Positions 23,392 to 32,184 of a stretch of 64,000 nucleotides of DNA are shown here, one piece after another. The stretch covers positions 1,128,932 to 1,192,931 of the forward strand of contig KE150450.1 of the NCBI GenBank assembly GCA_000411415.1, given 5' to 3'. The position numbers and the translations under genes were made by a program. The first letter of the stretch is position 1, and each line of letters starts with the position of its first letter. The DNA is from Actinomyces sp. HPA0247 (GTDB lineage: Bacteria; Actinomycetota; Actinomycetes; Actinomycetales; Actinomycetaceae). A model generated the notes under the pieces. The model searched no databases and had not been told where the DNA came from. It saw only the letters and a list, made by a program, of their open reading frames with translations.

Positions 23392-24213
23392 TCAGACGTT
23401 CTGCAAAGCTCCCTGCATGGCGAACATGAGGATCACCATGATCGAGTTGTTCAGTGCGTGGAACAGCCACGAGTAGGCCACGTTCTTCCCGGACTTCACG
23501 TACACGAGCGTCAGGACTATCGAGAGCGGCAGGTATGAGAAGAAGTCCTGCCACTGGTGAGAGTGCATGTACGCAAACAGGGCAGCAGAAATCGTTGCGA
23601 CGAGCCAGGTGGGCGCGTAGGCACTGAGCTTGCCGATGAGAATGTGGCGGTAGAAGATTTCCTCCACCACCGGCACGCCAACGGTCACGAAGAAGGAGAA
23701 CGCCAGGCCAAGGGCCCCGTCATGCAGGGCGTTGATAACCTGCTGCTGGTTTTCGGCAACTGGCGGGTTGCCTCCGTAGAGCGCGAAACGGACGGAGGCC
23801 TGAACGATGACGACCAGGAACCATAGGCCGAAGAGGAACGCGATCTTGCGCACGGGGCGCGTGCGCAGGTAGGTGAAAGCGGGGAAGAACTCGCGCCCGA
23901 AGAATGCGAGCACCATGATCAGCAAGATGGTGTCGAGCCCGATGTTGATGGCGGTCAGGCTCCACGATGCGGGGAAGATCCATGTCGGCACTCCCACCAG
24001 GAAGAACACAGCGTAGGGGATCCCGAAGATCGCGATGCGCACCCACTCGGCGCGGGTCGGGCGCTTCGGGGACGAGGCCGGGGCCGCCTCGCTCTCCACG
24101 GCTGCGTCGGGCAGGGGGAGGGGAGTGGCGGTCGCGGGGCCCTGCGGGCTTGCGTCGGCCACGGGGGATGCTGGCGTCGCGCTCGCGGGGGTGGCCTGTG
24201 GGTCGGTTGTCAT
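23392..24213 (-). CDS. CPBP-family intramembrane metalloprotease
   Basis: A 273-aa protein with about 70 residues of Ala/Pro/Ser-rich N-terminal tail, then roughly six to eight hydrophobic helices. The CPBP/Abi (Rce1-like) motifs are present: VVEEIFYRHIL (EExxxR), FAYMHSHQWQD and SWLFHALNNS (HxxxN). Such proteases process prenylated or bacteriocin-type peptides or provide self-immunity; the substrate here is unknown. I placed the start at the ATG preceded by GGAAGAGGAAG rather than an upstream ATG 47 codons earlier. It stands alone and is divergent from the iron-uptake operon. Confidence 0.88.
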   Translation of the reverse strand: MTTDPQATPASATPASPVADASPQGPATATPLPLPDAAVESEAAPASSPKRPTRAEWVRIAIFGIPYAVFFLVGVPTWIFPASWSLTAINIGLDTILLIMVLAFFGREFFPAFTYLRTRPVRKIAFLFGLWFLVVIVQASVRFALYGGNPPVAENQQQVINALHDGALGLAFSFFVTVGVPVVEEIFYRHILIGKLSAYAPTWLVATISAALFAYMHSHQWQDFFSYLPLSIVLTLVYVKSGKNVAYSWLFHALNNSIMVILMFAMQGALQNV

Positions 24214-24428
24214 GGGTGGCTTCCTCTTCCTGTTGAAAATTAGACCGCCCGAATATTTTGCCAGATCTTGACCTGTAGGGGTGCGTGTCTGGTTGAACTG
24301 TGAGGCACGAGTAATCCCAGGTATTGCGCCATTTTTATGGCATCGCGTCAGCAAGCGACAATCCTGGGCCCTTAGTCCCCTGATGGGGATAAGACTCCGC
24401 GCTAAACACCGTCACAGCATGATCACAA

Positions 24429-24444
24429 TTTAGGACGACCTAAA
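24429..24444 (+). promoter_or_regulatory. candidate iron-regulator box (DtxR/IdeR-like half-sites)
   Basis: TTTAGG-ACGA-CCTAAA, a perfect 6-bp inverted repeat with a 4-base spacer. The half-site TTAGG/CCTAA is that of DtxR/IdeR operators, but the whole site is shorter than the 19-bp consensus. It lies just upstream of the proposed efeU -35. More TTAGG/CCTAA half-sites occur at about 24488 and 24514. Confidence 0.5.
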
Positions 24445-24452
24445 CGGACTAC

Positions 24453-24481
24453 TTTCCACCTGGGCGAGATGTGGCTACGCT
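24453..24481 (+). promoter_or_regulatory. putative promoter of the iron-uptake operon
   Basis: TTTCCA (24453-24458), a 17-base spacer and TACGCT (24476-24481), fitting TANNNT for the -10. It would give a leader of about 55 bases before the GTG at 24544. Confidence 0.35.
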
Positions 24482-24543
24482 CAACGCTTAGGAATTCCAT
24501 CATCCCGGCGTTACCTAAACGTCGGATCGTCAGGAGGCAAGTG

Positions 24544-26202
24544 GTGGCAGTGCTTCGCGCTCACGCACTCAGTATTCGCGCTCACGCACTCAGTGTTGGT
24601 CAGCGACTCAGTCGCGTTCTCATCGTGGCCGTGATGGCGGCCCTCGCCGTGGCGATGTTCGCTTCGCCCTCGCGCGCCGCTGATCAGACGTGGAGCGATG
24701 TGTCGACTACGATCAATGGCCTGATCGACGAAGGCGTGTCCACCTTCAAGGCGGGCGACGCTAAGGGCGGCAAGGACAAAGTCAACGACGCCTACTACAA
24801 GCACTACGAGATCACCGGCATGGAGAAGCAGGTCATGGCCCGTATCTCCGGCTCGCGCGTCTCGCAGGTGGAGATGGAGTTTTCCCTCCTCAAGAAGGCC
24901 ATGAGTGACGCCGACAGTGCGGGCGTCGACAGCCACGCCACGACCCTCAAGCAGTACATGGTCGAAGACGGCGCGTCCCTAGACGGCGTGGCCCCCGGGT
25001 CGGCAGCCCAGGCCTCGTCGGATGATTACAGCCCCGGCGCGTGGGGTGAGGTCGCCAAGACGATCAACGGCATCCTTCAGGATGGCGCCAATGCCTACAA
25101 GGGCGGCGACGCCAAGGCCGGTAAGGACAAGGTCAACGAGGCCTACTACAAGCACTACGAGATCACCGGCATGGAGAAGCAGGTCATGAGCCGTATCTCC
25201 GGCTCGCGCGTCTCGCAGGTGGAGATGGAGTTCTCGCTCCTGAAGAAGGCCATGACCGATAATGACTCGGCCGCGGTCGACCAGCACCTCTCGACGCTGA
25301 CGAACTACATCCGCGAGGACGCCAACACCCTTGACGGCTACACCGGTAAGGCCGCCGACAAGACCGCCGACAGCTCGGGCACCTCCCCGTGGATCGCCCA
25401 GTTCCTGCCCTCCCTCCTCGTGATTCTGCGCGAGGGCATGGAGGCGATCCTCGTCGTCGCCGCCGTCCTGGCCTACCTGGCCAAGGCCGGCCACAAGAAC
25501 AAGGCCCCGATCGTGTGGGGCGGCGTGGCACTCGCCTTCGGCCTGTCCATCGGCCTGGCCTTCCTCTTCAGCTACGTCACCTCCCTGGCGGGCGCGAACC
25601 AGGAACTCCTCGAGGGCTTCGCCGCGCTCTTCGCGGTCGTCATGCTGATCTGGGTCTCCAACTGGATGATCAACAAGTCCTCCAACAAGGCCTGGGACGA
25701 GTACATCAAGAAGCAGACGGACGCCTCGCTGAGCAGCGGCTCCCTGCTGGGCCTCGCCTTCATCTCCTTCCTCGCGGTCCTGCGCGAGGGCGCCGAGACG
25801 ATCCTCTTCTACGTCCCGATCGTCGCCGCCGCGGGCGACAAGGTCCACTACGTGTGGATCGGCCTGGCGGTCGGCCTCGTGGCCCTCGTCATCATCTACC
25901 TGCTCATCCAGTTCGCGGCGGTGCGCATCCCGCTGCGCCCCTTCTTCACCATTACCTCGCTGCTGATGGCCTTCATGGCCTTCACGTTCACGGGTTCTGG
26001 TATCGGGGAACTCCAGGAGGCGGACGTCGTGTCCCTGACGCCCATCTCCGGATTCCCCACCATTGACCTCTTGGGGATCTACCCCCGAGTGGAGAACCTG
26101 GCCGCGCAAGCCATCGTTCTCGCCATCATCGTCGGTCTCTACTTCTTCGGAAAAGCTCGCCTCGCCCGCGAGGCCGCCGCCCAGTCGCGGGCCGAGGAAT
26201 GA
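24544..26202 (+). CDS. efeU: FTR1-family iron permease with duplicated periplasmic domain
   Basis: High-affinity iron permease of the FTR1/EfeU/FetM family, 552 aa. It has a signal peptide (hydrophobic VLIVAVMAALAVAMFA, cleavage near SRAADQ), then two near-identical domains of about 100 residues (nt 24688-24985 and 25039-25338, both with AYYKHYEITGMEKQVM), then seven membrane helices with REGME (296) and REGAE (414), the iron-binding motifs of FTR1. GTG 24544 sits six bases after AGGAGG; GTG 24541 is an alternative. A 21-bp direct repeat (24556-24597) duplicates RAHALS in the signal-peptide n-region. It starts the iron-uptake operon. Confidence 0.93.
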   Translation: MAVLRAHALSIRAHALSVGQRLSRVLIVAVMAALAVAMFASPSRAADQTWSDVSTTINGLIDEGVSTFKAGDAKGGKDKVNDAYYKHYEITGMEKQVMARISGSRVSQVEMEFSLLKKAMSDADSAGVDSHATTLKQYMVEDGASLDGVAPGSAAQASSDDYSPGAWGEVAKTINGILQDGANAYKGGDAKAGKDKVNEAYYKHYEITGMEKQVMSRISGSRVSQVEMEFSLLKKAMTDNDSAAVDQHLSTLTNYIREDANTLDGYTGKAADKTADSSGTSPWIAQFLPSLLVILREGMEAILVVAAVLAYLAKAGHKNKAPIVWGGVALAFGLSIGLAFLFSYVTSLAGANQELLEGFAALFAVVMLIWVSNWMINKSSNKAWDEYIKKQTDASLSSGSLLGLAFISFLAVLREGAETILFYVPIVAAAGDKVHYVWIGLAVGLVALVIIYLLIQFAAVRIPLRPFFTITSLLMAFMAFTFTGSGIGELQEADVVSLTPISGFPTIDLLGIYPRVENLAAQAIVLAIIVGLYFFGKARLAREAAAQSRAEE

Positions 26203-26258
26203 CATCAGTCGAGCGACACCGACATTCCATCCAACCAACACGCACAGGAGATCATCAC

Positions 26259-26903
26259 ATGAAGCGTTCTCTGTTCCGCGTCGGCGCGGCCCTGGCCACG
26301 CTGGCCCTCGCAGGCACCCTGGCTGCCTGCTCCAACAACTCTTCCTCGTCCTCCAGCGAGAAGCCCGCGGGGCCGGCCTCGGCCTCGTCCTCGGCCTCGG
26401 CTGACTCGGGTGCTGCTGCCCCCGGCGAGGACGCTGGCTTCGAAGAGCAGCCCCTCGGTGACGACGTTCACGTCGGCCCGCTCGTCGTGGGTGGCGTCTA
26501 CTTCCAGCCCGTCGAGATGGAGCCCGCCGTGGGCACCCCGGCCGCCGAGTCCTCGATGCACATTGAGGCCGACATCTCCGCCGCCGCCGACAACAAGCTC
26601 GGCTTCGGTGCTGGCGACTTCATCCCCGGCCTGACCGTCGACTACACGATCAAGGACAAGTCCGGCACGACCGTCCAGGAGGGCACGCTCATGCCGATGA
26701 ACGCCTCCGACGGCCCGCACTACGGCCTGAACCTGCCCAAGCTCGACGCTGGCACCTACGACGTGACCTTCTCGATCAAGCCTCCCACGGGCTGGCTGCT
26801 GCACACCGACAAGACCACGGGTGTTGAGGGCCGCTTCTGGACCGAGCCGCTCGTCGCCGAGTTCCCGGATTGGCAGTGGGATCCCACGGCCGTTTCCTGG
26901 TGA
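26259..26903 (+). CDS. P19/Tp34-family periplasmic iron-binding lipoprotein
   Basis: A 214-aa lipoprotein: signal peptide ending in LAGTLAACS (lipobox Cys), a Ser-rich tether, then an Iron_transport (P19/FetP/Tp34) domain with VGGVYFQPVEMEP and GFGAGDFIPGLTVDYTI, matching the conserved Met/Gln/Glu metal-site segments of P19. Such proteins bind Cu and Fe in the periplasm and hand iron to the partner FTR1 permease, here the gene 56 bases upstream. CAGGAG precedes ATG 26259. Outside the membrane it would be tethered to the cell surface of this monoderm. Confidence 0.9.
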   Translation: MKRSLFRVGAALATLALAGTLAACSNNSSSSSSEKPAGPASASSSASADSGAAAPGEDAGFEEQPLGDDVHVGPLVVGGVYFQPVEMEPAVGTPAAESSMHIEADISAAADNKLGFGAGDFIPGLTVDYTIKDKSGTTVQEGTLMPMNASDGPHYGLNLPKLDAGTYDVTFSIKPPTGWLLHTDKTTGVEGRFWTEPLVAEFPDWQWDPTAVSW

Positions 26904-27041
26904 TCGATGCTCACGCTTCGCGGGGCCGAGGCAGTGGTTTCTTTCTGGGACTGCTGGCCTCGGCCCTCGCCCCGTGCGGGGACTAGACTTGACGCCGGAG
27001 TCACCTGGCTTCGGTGAACCTTTATTTCGGGAGGAAAGCCA

Positions 27042-28361
27042 ATGCTTCAGCAGATGAGCGAAGCAACCCTAACGTTGCTGTTGACGATGCTCGCCGTCGG
27101 CGCCGTTATCCGCTTTATGCCCGCCGCCGGGCACGGCCGTCGCGGCAAGAAGGCGCGGTCGGTGGCGGTGTGGGCCGGTATCGGCCTGGGCATGATCTCA
27201 TCCTTGGTCCTGACGGTGATCAACGTCGAGGCCCCCAAGGCCGTGAACCGTCAGACCGTCGGCCTGTTCACGCTCCCCGCGGCTGTCATTCTCGCGCTGC
27301 TCTTCCTCGCGCTGGTCGCGGCGCGTTCGCGCCGCGTGCGCGCGCTCCTGCCCGGCGACGGTGACGACGAGGCCCGGGCGGCCTCGTCGATGGAGGCCGT
27401 GGTTGCCGGCGATACCCTCGTGCGCATCGTTGGTGCCCTCTACATTGCGGCCGTCCTGTTCCGCGCCGTCCCCACCGCCATGAACCAGGCCGTCATGATG
27501 CTCTCGGGCGGCGTTGAAATCTACTCCAGCCAGGTTGTCCTCGCGATCCTCGGGTACACGCTGGCGTGGCTGCTCGTCAGCTTCGTCGCCTGGGTGTCCT
27601 ACCGCCTGTGCGCGTGGAATAACCGCGTGTGGCCGGCGGCCTTCATCATGGTTGCCCTGCTGGCCAACCACTCCCTGATGATCGTGCGCATCCTCAAGGC
27701 CAAGCGCTGGATCTCGATCCCCAAGGGCGCGTGGAACACCATCTCCTGGTTCATTAACCACGAGGCCGTCTTCACGCTCGCCGCGGGCCTGGCCCTGTGC
27801 GCCGTCGTGGTGCTCACGTGGCTGGCCTCGCGCTCCATCCCGACCGTGGGAGCCAACCTCGCCGAGGGGCGCTTGGGCCGCGCACGCTCGCGCCTCTACA
27901 AGTCCATGGCGGGCACCGCCGCCCTCGGTTACCTGTGCGGCGCGCTGCTCATCACCGTCGGCGTCGCCTACGGCAGCCAGGAGGTCGAGCTGTCCGCGCC
28001 CGAGTCGTTCAGCGTCGTCGACGACCAGGTGAGCGTCAACCTCGCCGACATTTCCGACGGCCACCTGCACCGCTACGAGTACACGACCTCGGGCGGCGTG
28101 AAGGTGCGCTTCATCGTCATCCAGAAGTCCGGCTCCTCCTTCGGCGTGGGCCTGGACGCGTGCGATATCTGCGGCCCCACCGGCTACTACGAGAAGGACG
28201 GCAAGGTCATCTGCAAGCTGTGTGAAGTGGCGATGAACATCGCGACCATCGGCTTTAAGGGCGGCTGCAACCCGATCCCCATCGACTACAAGGTCTCCAA
28301 CGGCACGCTGACCGTGCCGATCTCGGCTCTCGAGGCCTCGGCCTCCATCTTCGCGAAGTAA
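27042..28361 (+). CDS. DUF2318-type membrane protein of the iron-uptake system (FipA-like)
   Basis: A 439-aa protein with about eight hydrophobic helices in residues 5-310, then a C-terminal extracytoplasmic domain with two CxxC pairs, CDICGPTGYY and CKLC, near residues 375-395. These are typical of the DUF2318 membrane proteins that follow FTR1 and P19 genes in FetMP-Fip and Campylobacter P19 systems. A role in electron transfer to iron is suspected for the family, not proven. GGAGGAAA precedes ATG 27042. In the 138-base gap, inverted GGCCGAGGC/GCCTCGGCC (26923 onward) may form an attenuating hairpin. Confidence 0.85.
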   Translation: MLQQMSEATLTLLLTMLAVGAVIRFMPAAGHGRRGKKARSVAVWAGIGLGMISSLVLTVINVEAPKAVNRQTVGLFTLPAAVILALLFLALVAARSRRVRALLPGDGDDEARAASSMEAVVAGDTLVRIVGALYIAAVLFRAVPTAMNQAVMMLSGGVEIYSSQVVLAILGYTLAWLLVSFVAWVSYRLCAWNNRVWPAAFIMVALLANHSLMIVRILKAKRWISIPKGAWNTISWFINHEAVFTLAAGLALCAVVVLTWLASRSIPTVGANLAEGRLGRARSRLYKSMAGTAALGYLCGALLITVGVAYGSQEVELSAPESFSVVDDQVSVNLADISDGHLHRYEYTTSGGVKVRFIVIQKSGSSFGVGLDACDICGPTGYYEKDGKVICKLCEVAMNIATIGFKGGCNPIPIDYKVSNGTLTVPISALEASASIFAK

Positions 28362-28370
28362 GGGGATCGC

Positions 28371-29648
28371 GTGTTCTTCCGAATGCTGCGCGGCGCCCTC
28401 ACGAGGCGCGGTAATCGCCACCTGATGATCGCCCTGACTGTGGCGCTGGGCGCCTGCGTCGCCACGTCCATGCTCTCCGTCATGTTCAACGTGGGCGACA
28501 AGGTCAATCAGGAACTCAAGTCCTACGGCGCCAACATCGTCGTGCGCCCCCAGGGTGCAGCCGTCCTCGACGACCTGTACTCCACGGGCGAGACCACCGA
28601 GTCCCGTTCCTACCTGCGCGAGGACGAGCTCGGCAACATCAAGACGATCTTCTGGACCTACAACATCCTCGACTTCGCGCCTCTGCTGAGCGTGTCCGCC
28701 ACGGACGCGAGCGGCGAGCACGTGCCCACGACCGGCACCTGGTTCAGCCACCACCTCGAGCTGGCCACCGGTGAGAGCGTCGAAACCGGCCTCGACAAGC
28801 TGCGCGGCTGGTGGGGCATCGAAGGCTCGTGGCCCGCGGACGACGACGAGAACGGCGCCCTCGTCGGCACCACCTACGCGGCCGCCCACGGCCTCGGCGT
28901 CGGCGACACCTTCACGCTCACCCGCGAGGGCATCACGCGCGAGTTCACGGTGCGCGGCATCCTCACCAGCGGCGACGACGCCGACCGCGGCGTGTACATC
29001 CAGCTGGCGCAAGCCCAGGAGCTCCTCGAGCGCGAGAACGTCGTCGGCAGCGTCGAGGTCTCCGCCCTGACCACGCCCGACAACGACCTGGCGCGCAAGG
29101 CCGCGAAAAACCCGAACTCGCTGAGCGTGTCCGAGAAGGAAACCTGGTACTGCACCGCCTACGTCTCCTCGATCGCCTACCAGATCGAGGAAGTCATGAC
29201 GGACTCCGTGGCACGCCCGGTCCGCCAGGTCGCCGAGTCCGAAGGCACGATCCTCGAGAAGACCCAGCTGCTTATGGTCCTCGTGACCGTCCTGGCGCTC
29301 ATCGCCTCGGCCCTGGCCATCGCGAACCTGGTCACCGCGGGCGTCATGGAGCGCTCCAGCGAAATCGGCCTCATGAAGGCCGTGGGCGCGAAAGATAAAC
29401 AGATCATCTCGCTGTTCCTGACGGAGACGATCATCGTCGGCCTGGCCGGCGGGGTCCTCGGCTACGGCGGAGGCATCGTGCTCGCCCAGGCGATCGGCTA
29501 CATGGTGTTCCATTCCTCGATCGCGTTCGTGCCCGTCGTCGTCGGCCTCGTCGCCGTCCTCGTGATCCTCGTCGTCCTGGGAGCCTCCATCCCGGCGATC
29601 CGCTACCTGCTGCGCCTCAACGCGGCTGAAGTCCTGCACGGAAGGTGA
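28371..29648 (+). CDS. FtsX/MacB-type ABC permease 1 of the iron-uptake system
   Basis: A 425-aa protein with GTG start after AAGGGG. Topology is MacB/FtsX-like: one N-terminal helix (about 23-45), a large extracytoplasmic domain (about 50-285), then three C-terminal helices, with the FtsX signature MERSSEIGLMKAVGAKDKQI before the last pair. It equals FipB/FipC-type permeases. The stop overlaps the beginning of the next gene. With the paralogous permease and the ATPase it should form one heteromeric ABC complex. The cargo or mechanical role in iron uptake is not established. Confidence 0.88.
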   Translation: MFFRMLRGALTRRGNRHLMIALTVALGACVATSMLSVMFNVGDKVNQELKSYGANIVVRPQGAAVLDDLYSTGETTESRSYLREDELGNIKTIFWTYNILDFAPLLSVSATDASGEHVPTTGTWFSHHLELATGESVETGLDKLRGWWGIEGSWPADDDENGALVGTTYAAAHGLGVGDTFTLTREGITREFTVRGILTSGDDADRGVYIQLAQAQELLERENVVGSVEVSALTTPDNDLARKAAKNPNSLSVSEKETWYCTAYVSSIAYQIEEVMTDSVARPVRQVAESEGTILEKTQLLMVLVTVLALIASALAIANLVTAGVMERSSEIGLMKAVGAKDKQIISLFLTETIIVGLAGGVLGYGGGIVLAQAIGYMVFHSSIAFVPVVVGLVAVLVILVVLGASIPAIRYLLRLNAAEVLHGR

Positions 29649-29653
29649 TGCCC

Positions 29654-30838
29654 ATGTCCAGACGAGCAATGTTCTGGCGGATGGTTATCTCCTCCATCCT
29701 GCGCCGACGCTCCCGCGTCCTCATCGCGATCCTCGCCGTCGCCATCGGAGCGACCACGCTGTCCGGCCTCGTGACGATCGCGGTCGACGTGCCCGCGCAG
29801 ATGGCCCGAGAGATCCGCTCCTACGGCGCCAACCTCGTCGTCACCCCCGCCGGGGACGTGCCCATGACCGACGAGGCCGTGGCCGCCGTGACCGCCCAGG
29901 TGCCCGCGAGCGCTCTGGTCGGATCCGCGTCGTTTGACTACGAGACGGTCACGATTAACGACCAGCCGTACGTCGCTGGCGGCGCGGACCTGAATGCGGT
30001 GCACGCCATGAACCCGTATTGGTACGTGGACGGGGAGTGGCCCGCTGCGGCGGGTCAGATCCTCGTCGGTGAGCAGATCGCCTCGACGATCGACGTGAAG
30101 GCCGGTGACACGATCACGGTGAGCCAGCTGGACGCGAGCGCCTCGTCGAAGGCCGCCGCGCAGTCGGGGGCGCAGGCCTCGGCCCTCAAGGTCGATCCGC
30201 GTACCGTCACCCTGACCGTGTCCGGCATCCTCAAGACCGGCGGCAACGAAGATGGCTACGTGTACATGACCAGCCAGGACATGAGTGCCCTGACCGGGCA
30301 GTCCGACGCCGTGTCGCTCGCCGAGTACTCCATCGCCCTGGAAGGCGACCAACTCAGCGCCATCGCGGACGCGATGAACGCCGCGAACCCCGATATCCAC
30401 GCCCAGACCGTGCGTCGCCTCGCCCAGTCCGACACGGGCGTGCTGGCGATGCTGCGCTCCCTGCTCATCGTCATCACCGTCATCGTGCTCGCGCTGACCA
30501 TGATCGGCGTGTCCACCACGATGATCGCCGTCGTCACCGAGCGCCGCAACGAGATCGGCCTGCGCAAGGCCCTGGGCGCGACCGGGCGCTCCATCACCCG
30601 CGAGTTCATGGGTGAGGGCGTCATGCTCGGGTTCATCGGAGGCGTCCTGGGGGCCGGGGCTGGCTACGGCCTCGCCGTCCTCATCTCCACCTCCGTGTTC
30701 CACCGATCGATCTCGCTGCACCCCGTGATCCTCCTCGGCACGGTCGCCTGCTCGATCCTTATCGCCGTCCTCGCCTGTCTCCCGCCCGTGCGCCGCGCAC
30801 TGGCCGTCGACCCCGCGCTCGTCCTGCGCGGAGAATGA
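29654..30838 (+). CDS. FtsX/MacB-type ABC permease 2 of the iron-uptake system
   Basis: A 394-aa paralogue of the preceding permease (shared SYGANLVVTPAG near the N-terminus and TERRNEIGLRKALGATGRSI near the C-terminus). It has four predicted membrane helices around an extracytoplasmic domain (about 45-260). ATG 29654 lies eight bases after GGAAGG; an upstream ATG at 29648 overlapping the previous stop is possible. The ATPase gene overlaps or directly follows. Confidence 0.87.
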   Translation: MSRRAMFWRMVISSILRRRSRVLIAILAVAIGATTLSGLVTIAVDVPAQMAREIRSYGANLVVTPAGDVPMTDEAVAAVTAQVPASALVGSASFDYETVTINDQPYVAGGADLNAVHAMNPYWYVDGEWPAAAGQILVGEQIASTIDVKAGDTITVSQLDASASSKAAAQSGAQASALKVDPRTVTLTVSGILKTGGNEDGYVYMTSQDMSALTGQSDAVSLAEYSIALEGDQLSAIADAMNAANPDIHAQTVRRLAQSDTGVLAMLRSLLIVITVIVLALTMIGVSTTMIAVVTERRNEIGLRKALGATGRSITREFMGEGVMLGFIGGVLGAGAGYGLAVLISTSVFHRSISLHPVILLGTVACSILIAVLACLPPVRRALAVDPALVLRGE

Positions 30839-30846
30839 GAGTCACC

Positions 30847-31629
30847 ATGACCACCTCCACCGCCACCCAGGCCTCATCGGCCACCACGGACGCGCTGCTC
30901 ACCCTCGACGGCGTTTCCAAGATCTACGGCGACCTGCACGCGCTCGACAACGTCTCCCTCGAGATCCCGCGCGGCCAGTGGGTCTCCATCGTCGGCCCTT
31001 CCGGTTCCGGCAAGACGACCCTCATGAACATCGTCGGCGCCATGGACACCGCGACCAAGGGCACCGTCATGCTCGATGGGCACGACATCTCCGATCTGAC
31101 TGCCGACGAGCTCACCGAGGTGCGCTGCCGCACGATTGGCCTCGTGTTCCAGCAGTTCCACCTCATCGGCCACCTCACGGCCCTCGAGAACATCATGGTC
31201 GCGCAGTACTACCACTCGATGCCCGACGAGAAGGAAGCCCTCGAGGCCCTCGACCGCGTGGGCCTCGCCGACCGCGCCACCCACCTGCCGCGCCAGCTCT
31301 CCGGCGGCGAGCAGCAGCGCGTGTGTGTGGCCCGCGCCCTCATCAACTACCCCAAGCTCGTCCTCGCCGACGAGCCCACGGGCAACCTGGATGAAACCAA
31401 CGAGGAAATCGTCCTCGACCTGTTCAACCAGCTCCACAAGGAGGGCACGACCCTCATGGTCGTCACCCACGATGCGCTCGTCGCCGAGCAGGGCCAGCGC
31501 GAGATCCGACTCGACCACGGCAAGGTCGTGAAGGAAACGTGGCACGACCACGACTTCGAAGAACGCTCCTCTGGGCTGTCCGTTCCGCGCGACGGCGACG
31601 CCCGCAGCGGAAAGGACAAAGTGCGATGA
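30847..31629 (+). CDS. ABC transporter ATPase of the iron-uptake system
   Basis: About 260 aa, LolD/MacB type: Walker A GPSGSGKTT, Q-loop VFQQFH, signature LSGGEQQRV, Walker B LVLADEPTGNLD and switch His in VVTHD. It energises the two FtsX-type permeases upstream. ATG 30847 follows GAGAG; an upstream ATG at 30835 overlapping the permease stop lacks SD spacing. A 40-residue charged C-terminal extension lies beyond the usual end. The stop overlaps the FMN-binding gene's ATG. Confidence 0.92.
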   Translation: MTTSTATQASSATTDALLTLDGVSKIYGDLHALDNVSLEIPRGQWVSIVGPSGSGKTTLMNIVGAMDTATKGTVMLDGHDISDLTADELTEVRCRTIGLVFQQFHLIGHLTALENIMVAQYYHSMPDEKEALEALDRVGLADRATHLPRQLSGGEQQRVCVARALINYPKLVLADEPTGNLDETNEEIVLDLFNQLHKEGTTLMVVTHDALVAEQGQREIRLDHGKVVKETWHDHDFEERSSGLSVPRDGDARSGKDKVR

Positions 31630-32180
31630 CCACGCCTACCACCCGATCTGGCTGGGTCGCCCCGGCCTCGTACGCGGTCCTCGGAGCCCTCGGCGCGACG
31701 ATCCTGGCCGCGTGCGCGCCCTCCACCGGCCTCGACATGAGCAAGCCCATGAGTGATGGTACGTGGACCGCCCAGTCCAACGCCGACGACCAGGGCTCCA
31801 TCGGCACCATCACCATCACCGTCGAGGGCGGGCGCATCACCTCCACGTCCTACGAGACGACGCTCGCCGACGGCACCGACAAGGGCGCCAACTACGGCAA
31901 GAATTCCGCGGGCGAAGTCTTCAACGAGGACTACTACAAGAAGGCCCAGGCCGCCGTCGCCTCCTACCAGGAGTACTCCGACAACCTCACCAAGGTCGGC
32001 GACCCCGCCAAGGTCGACGTCATCACCGGCGCCACCGTCGCCCACCAGCAGTTCGTGCAGGCCGCCATCCGAGCCATCGCCGCCGCGCAGGGCGTCTCTC
32101 CCGACGGTGCCGACGACATCAACATCCCCGGCCTCAACGACTCCACCAAGGACGGCGACGTCGACGGCTCCGACAGCTGA
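31626..32180 (+). CDS. FMN-binding domain lipoprotein (flavinylation substrate)
   Basis: A 184-aa protein with an N-terminal signal peptide and lipobox-like LAAC, then an FMN_bind domain ([20 protein letters not shown]). It ends in the ApbE target motif DVITGAT (residues 131-137), in which Thr137 would carry covalent FMN. Such proteins relay electrons outside the membrane. Its place between the ABC ATPase and apbE in an FTR1/P19 operon suggests extracytoplasmic iron reduction; this is inference. ATG 31626 overlaps the previous stop, with GAAAGGA upstream. Confidence 0.88.
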   Translation: MTTPTTRSGWVAPASYAVLGALGATILAACAPSTGLDMSKPMSDGTWTAQSNADDQGSIGTITITVEGGRITSTSYETTLADGTDKGANYGKNSAGEVFNEDYYKKAQAAVASYQEYSDNLTKVGDPAKVDVITGATVAHQQFVQAAIRAIAAAQGVSPDGADDINIPGLNDSTKDGDVDGSDS

Positions 32181-32184
32181 GCCC

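Larger units (their letters stand above)
24214..24543. other. divergent intergenic region CPBP gene / efeU
   Basis: 330 bases without a gene, holding the upstream regions of both divergent genes. It contains a small GCCAT-tttt-ATGGC hairpin near 24328, the iron-box-like palindrome (24429-24444) and a possible efeU promoter (24453-24481). Otherwise nothing recognisable. Confidence 0.5.
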
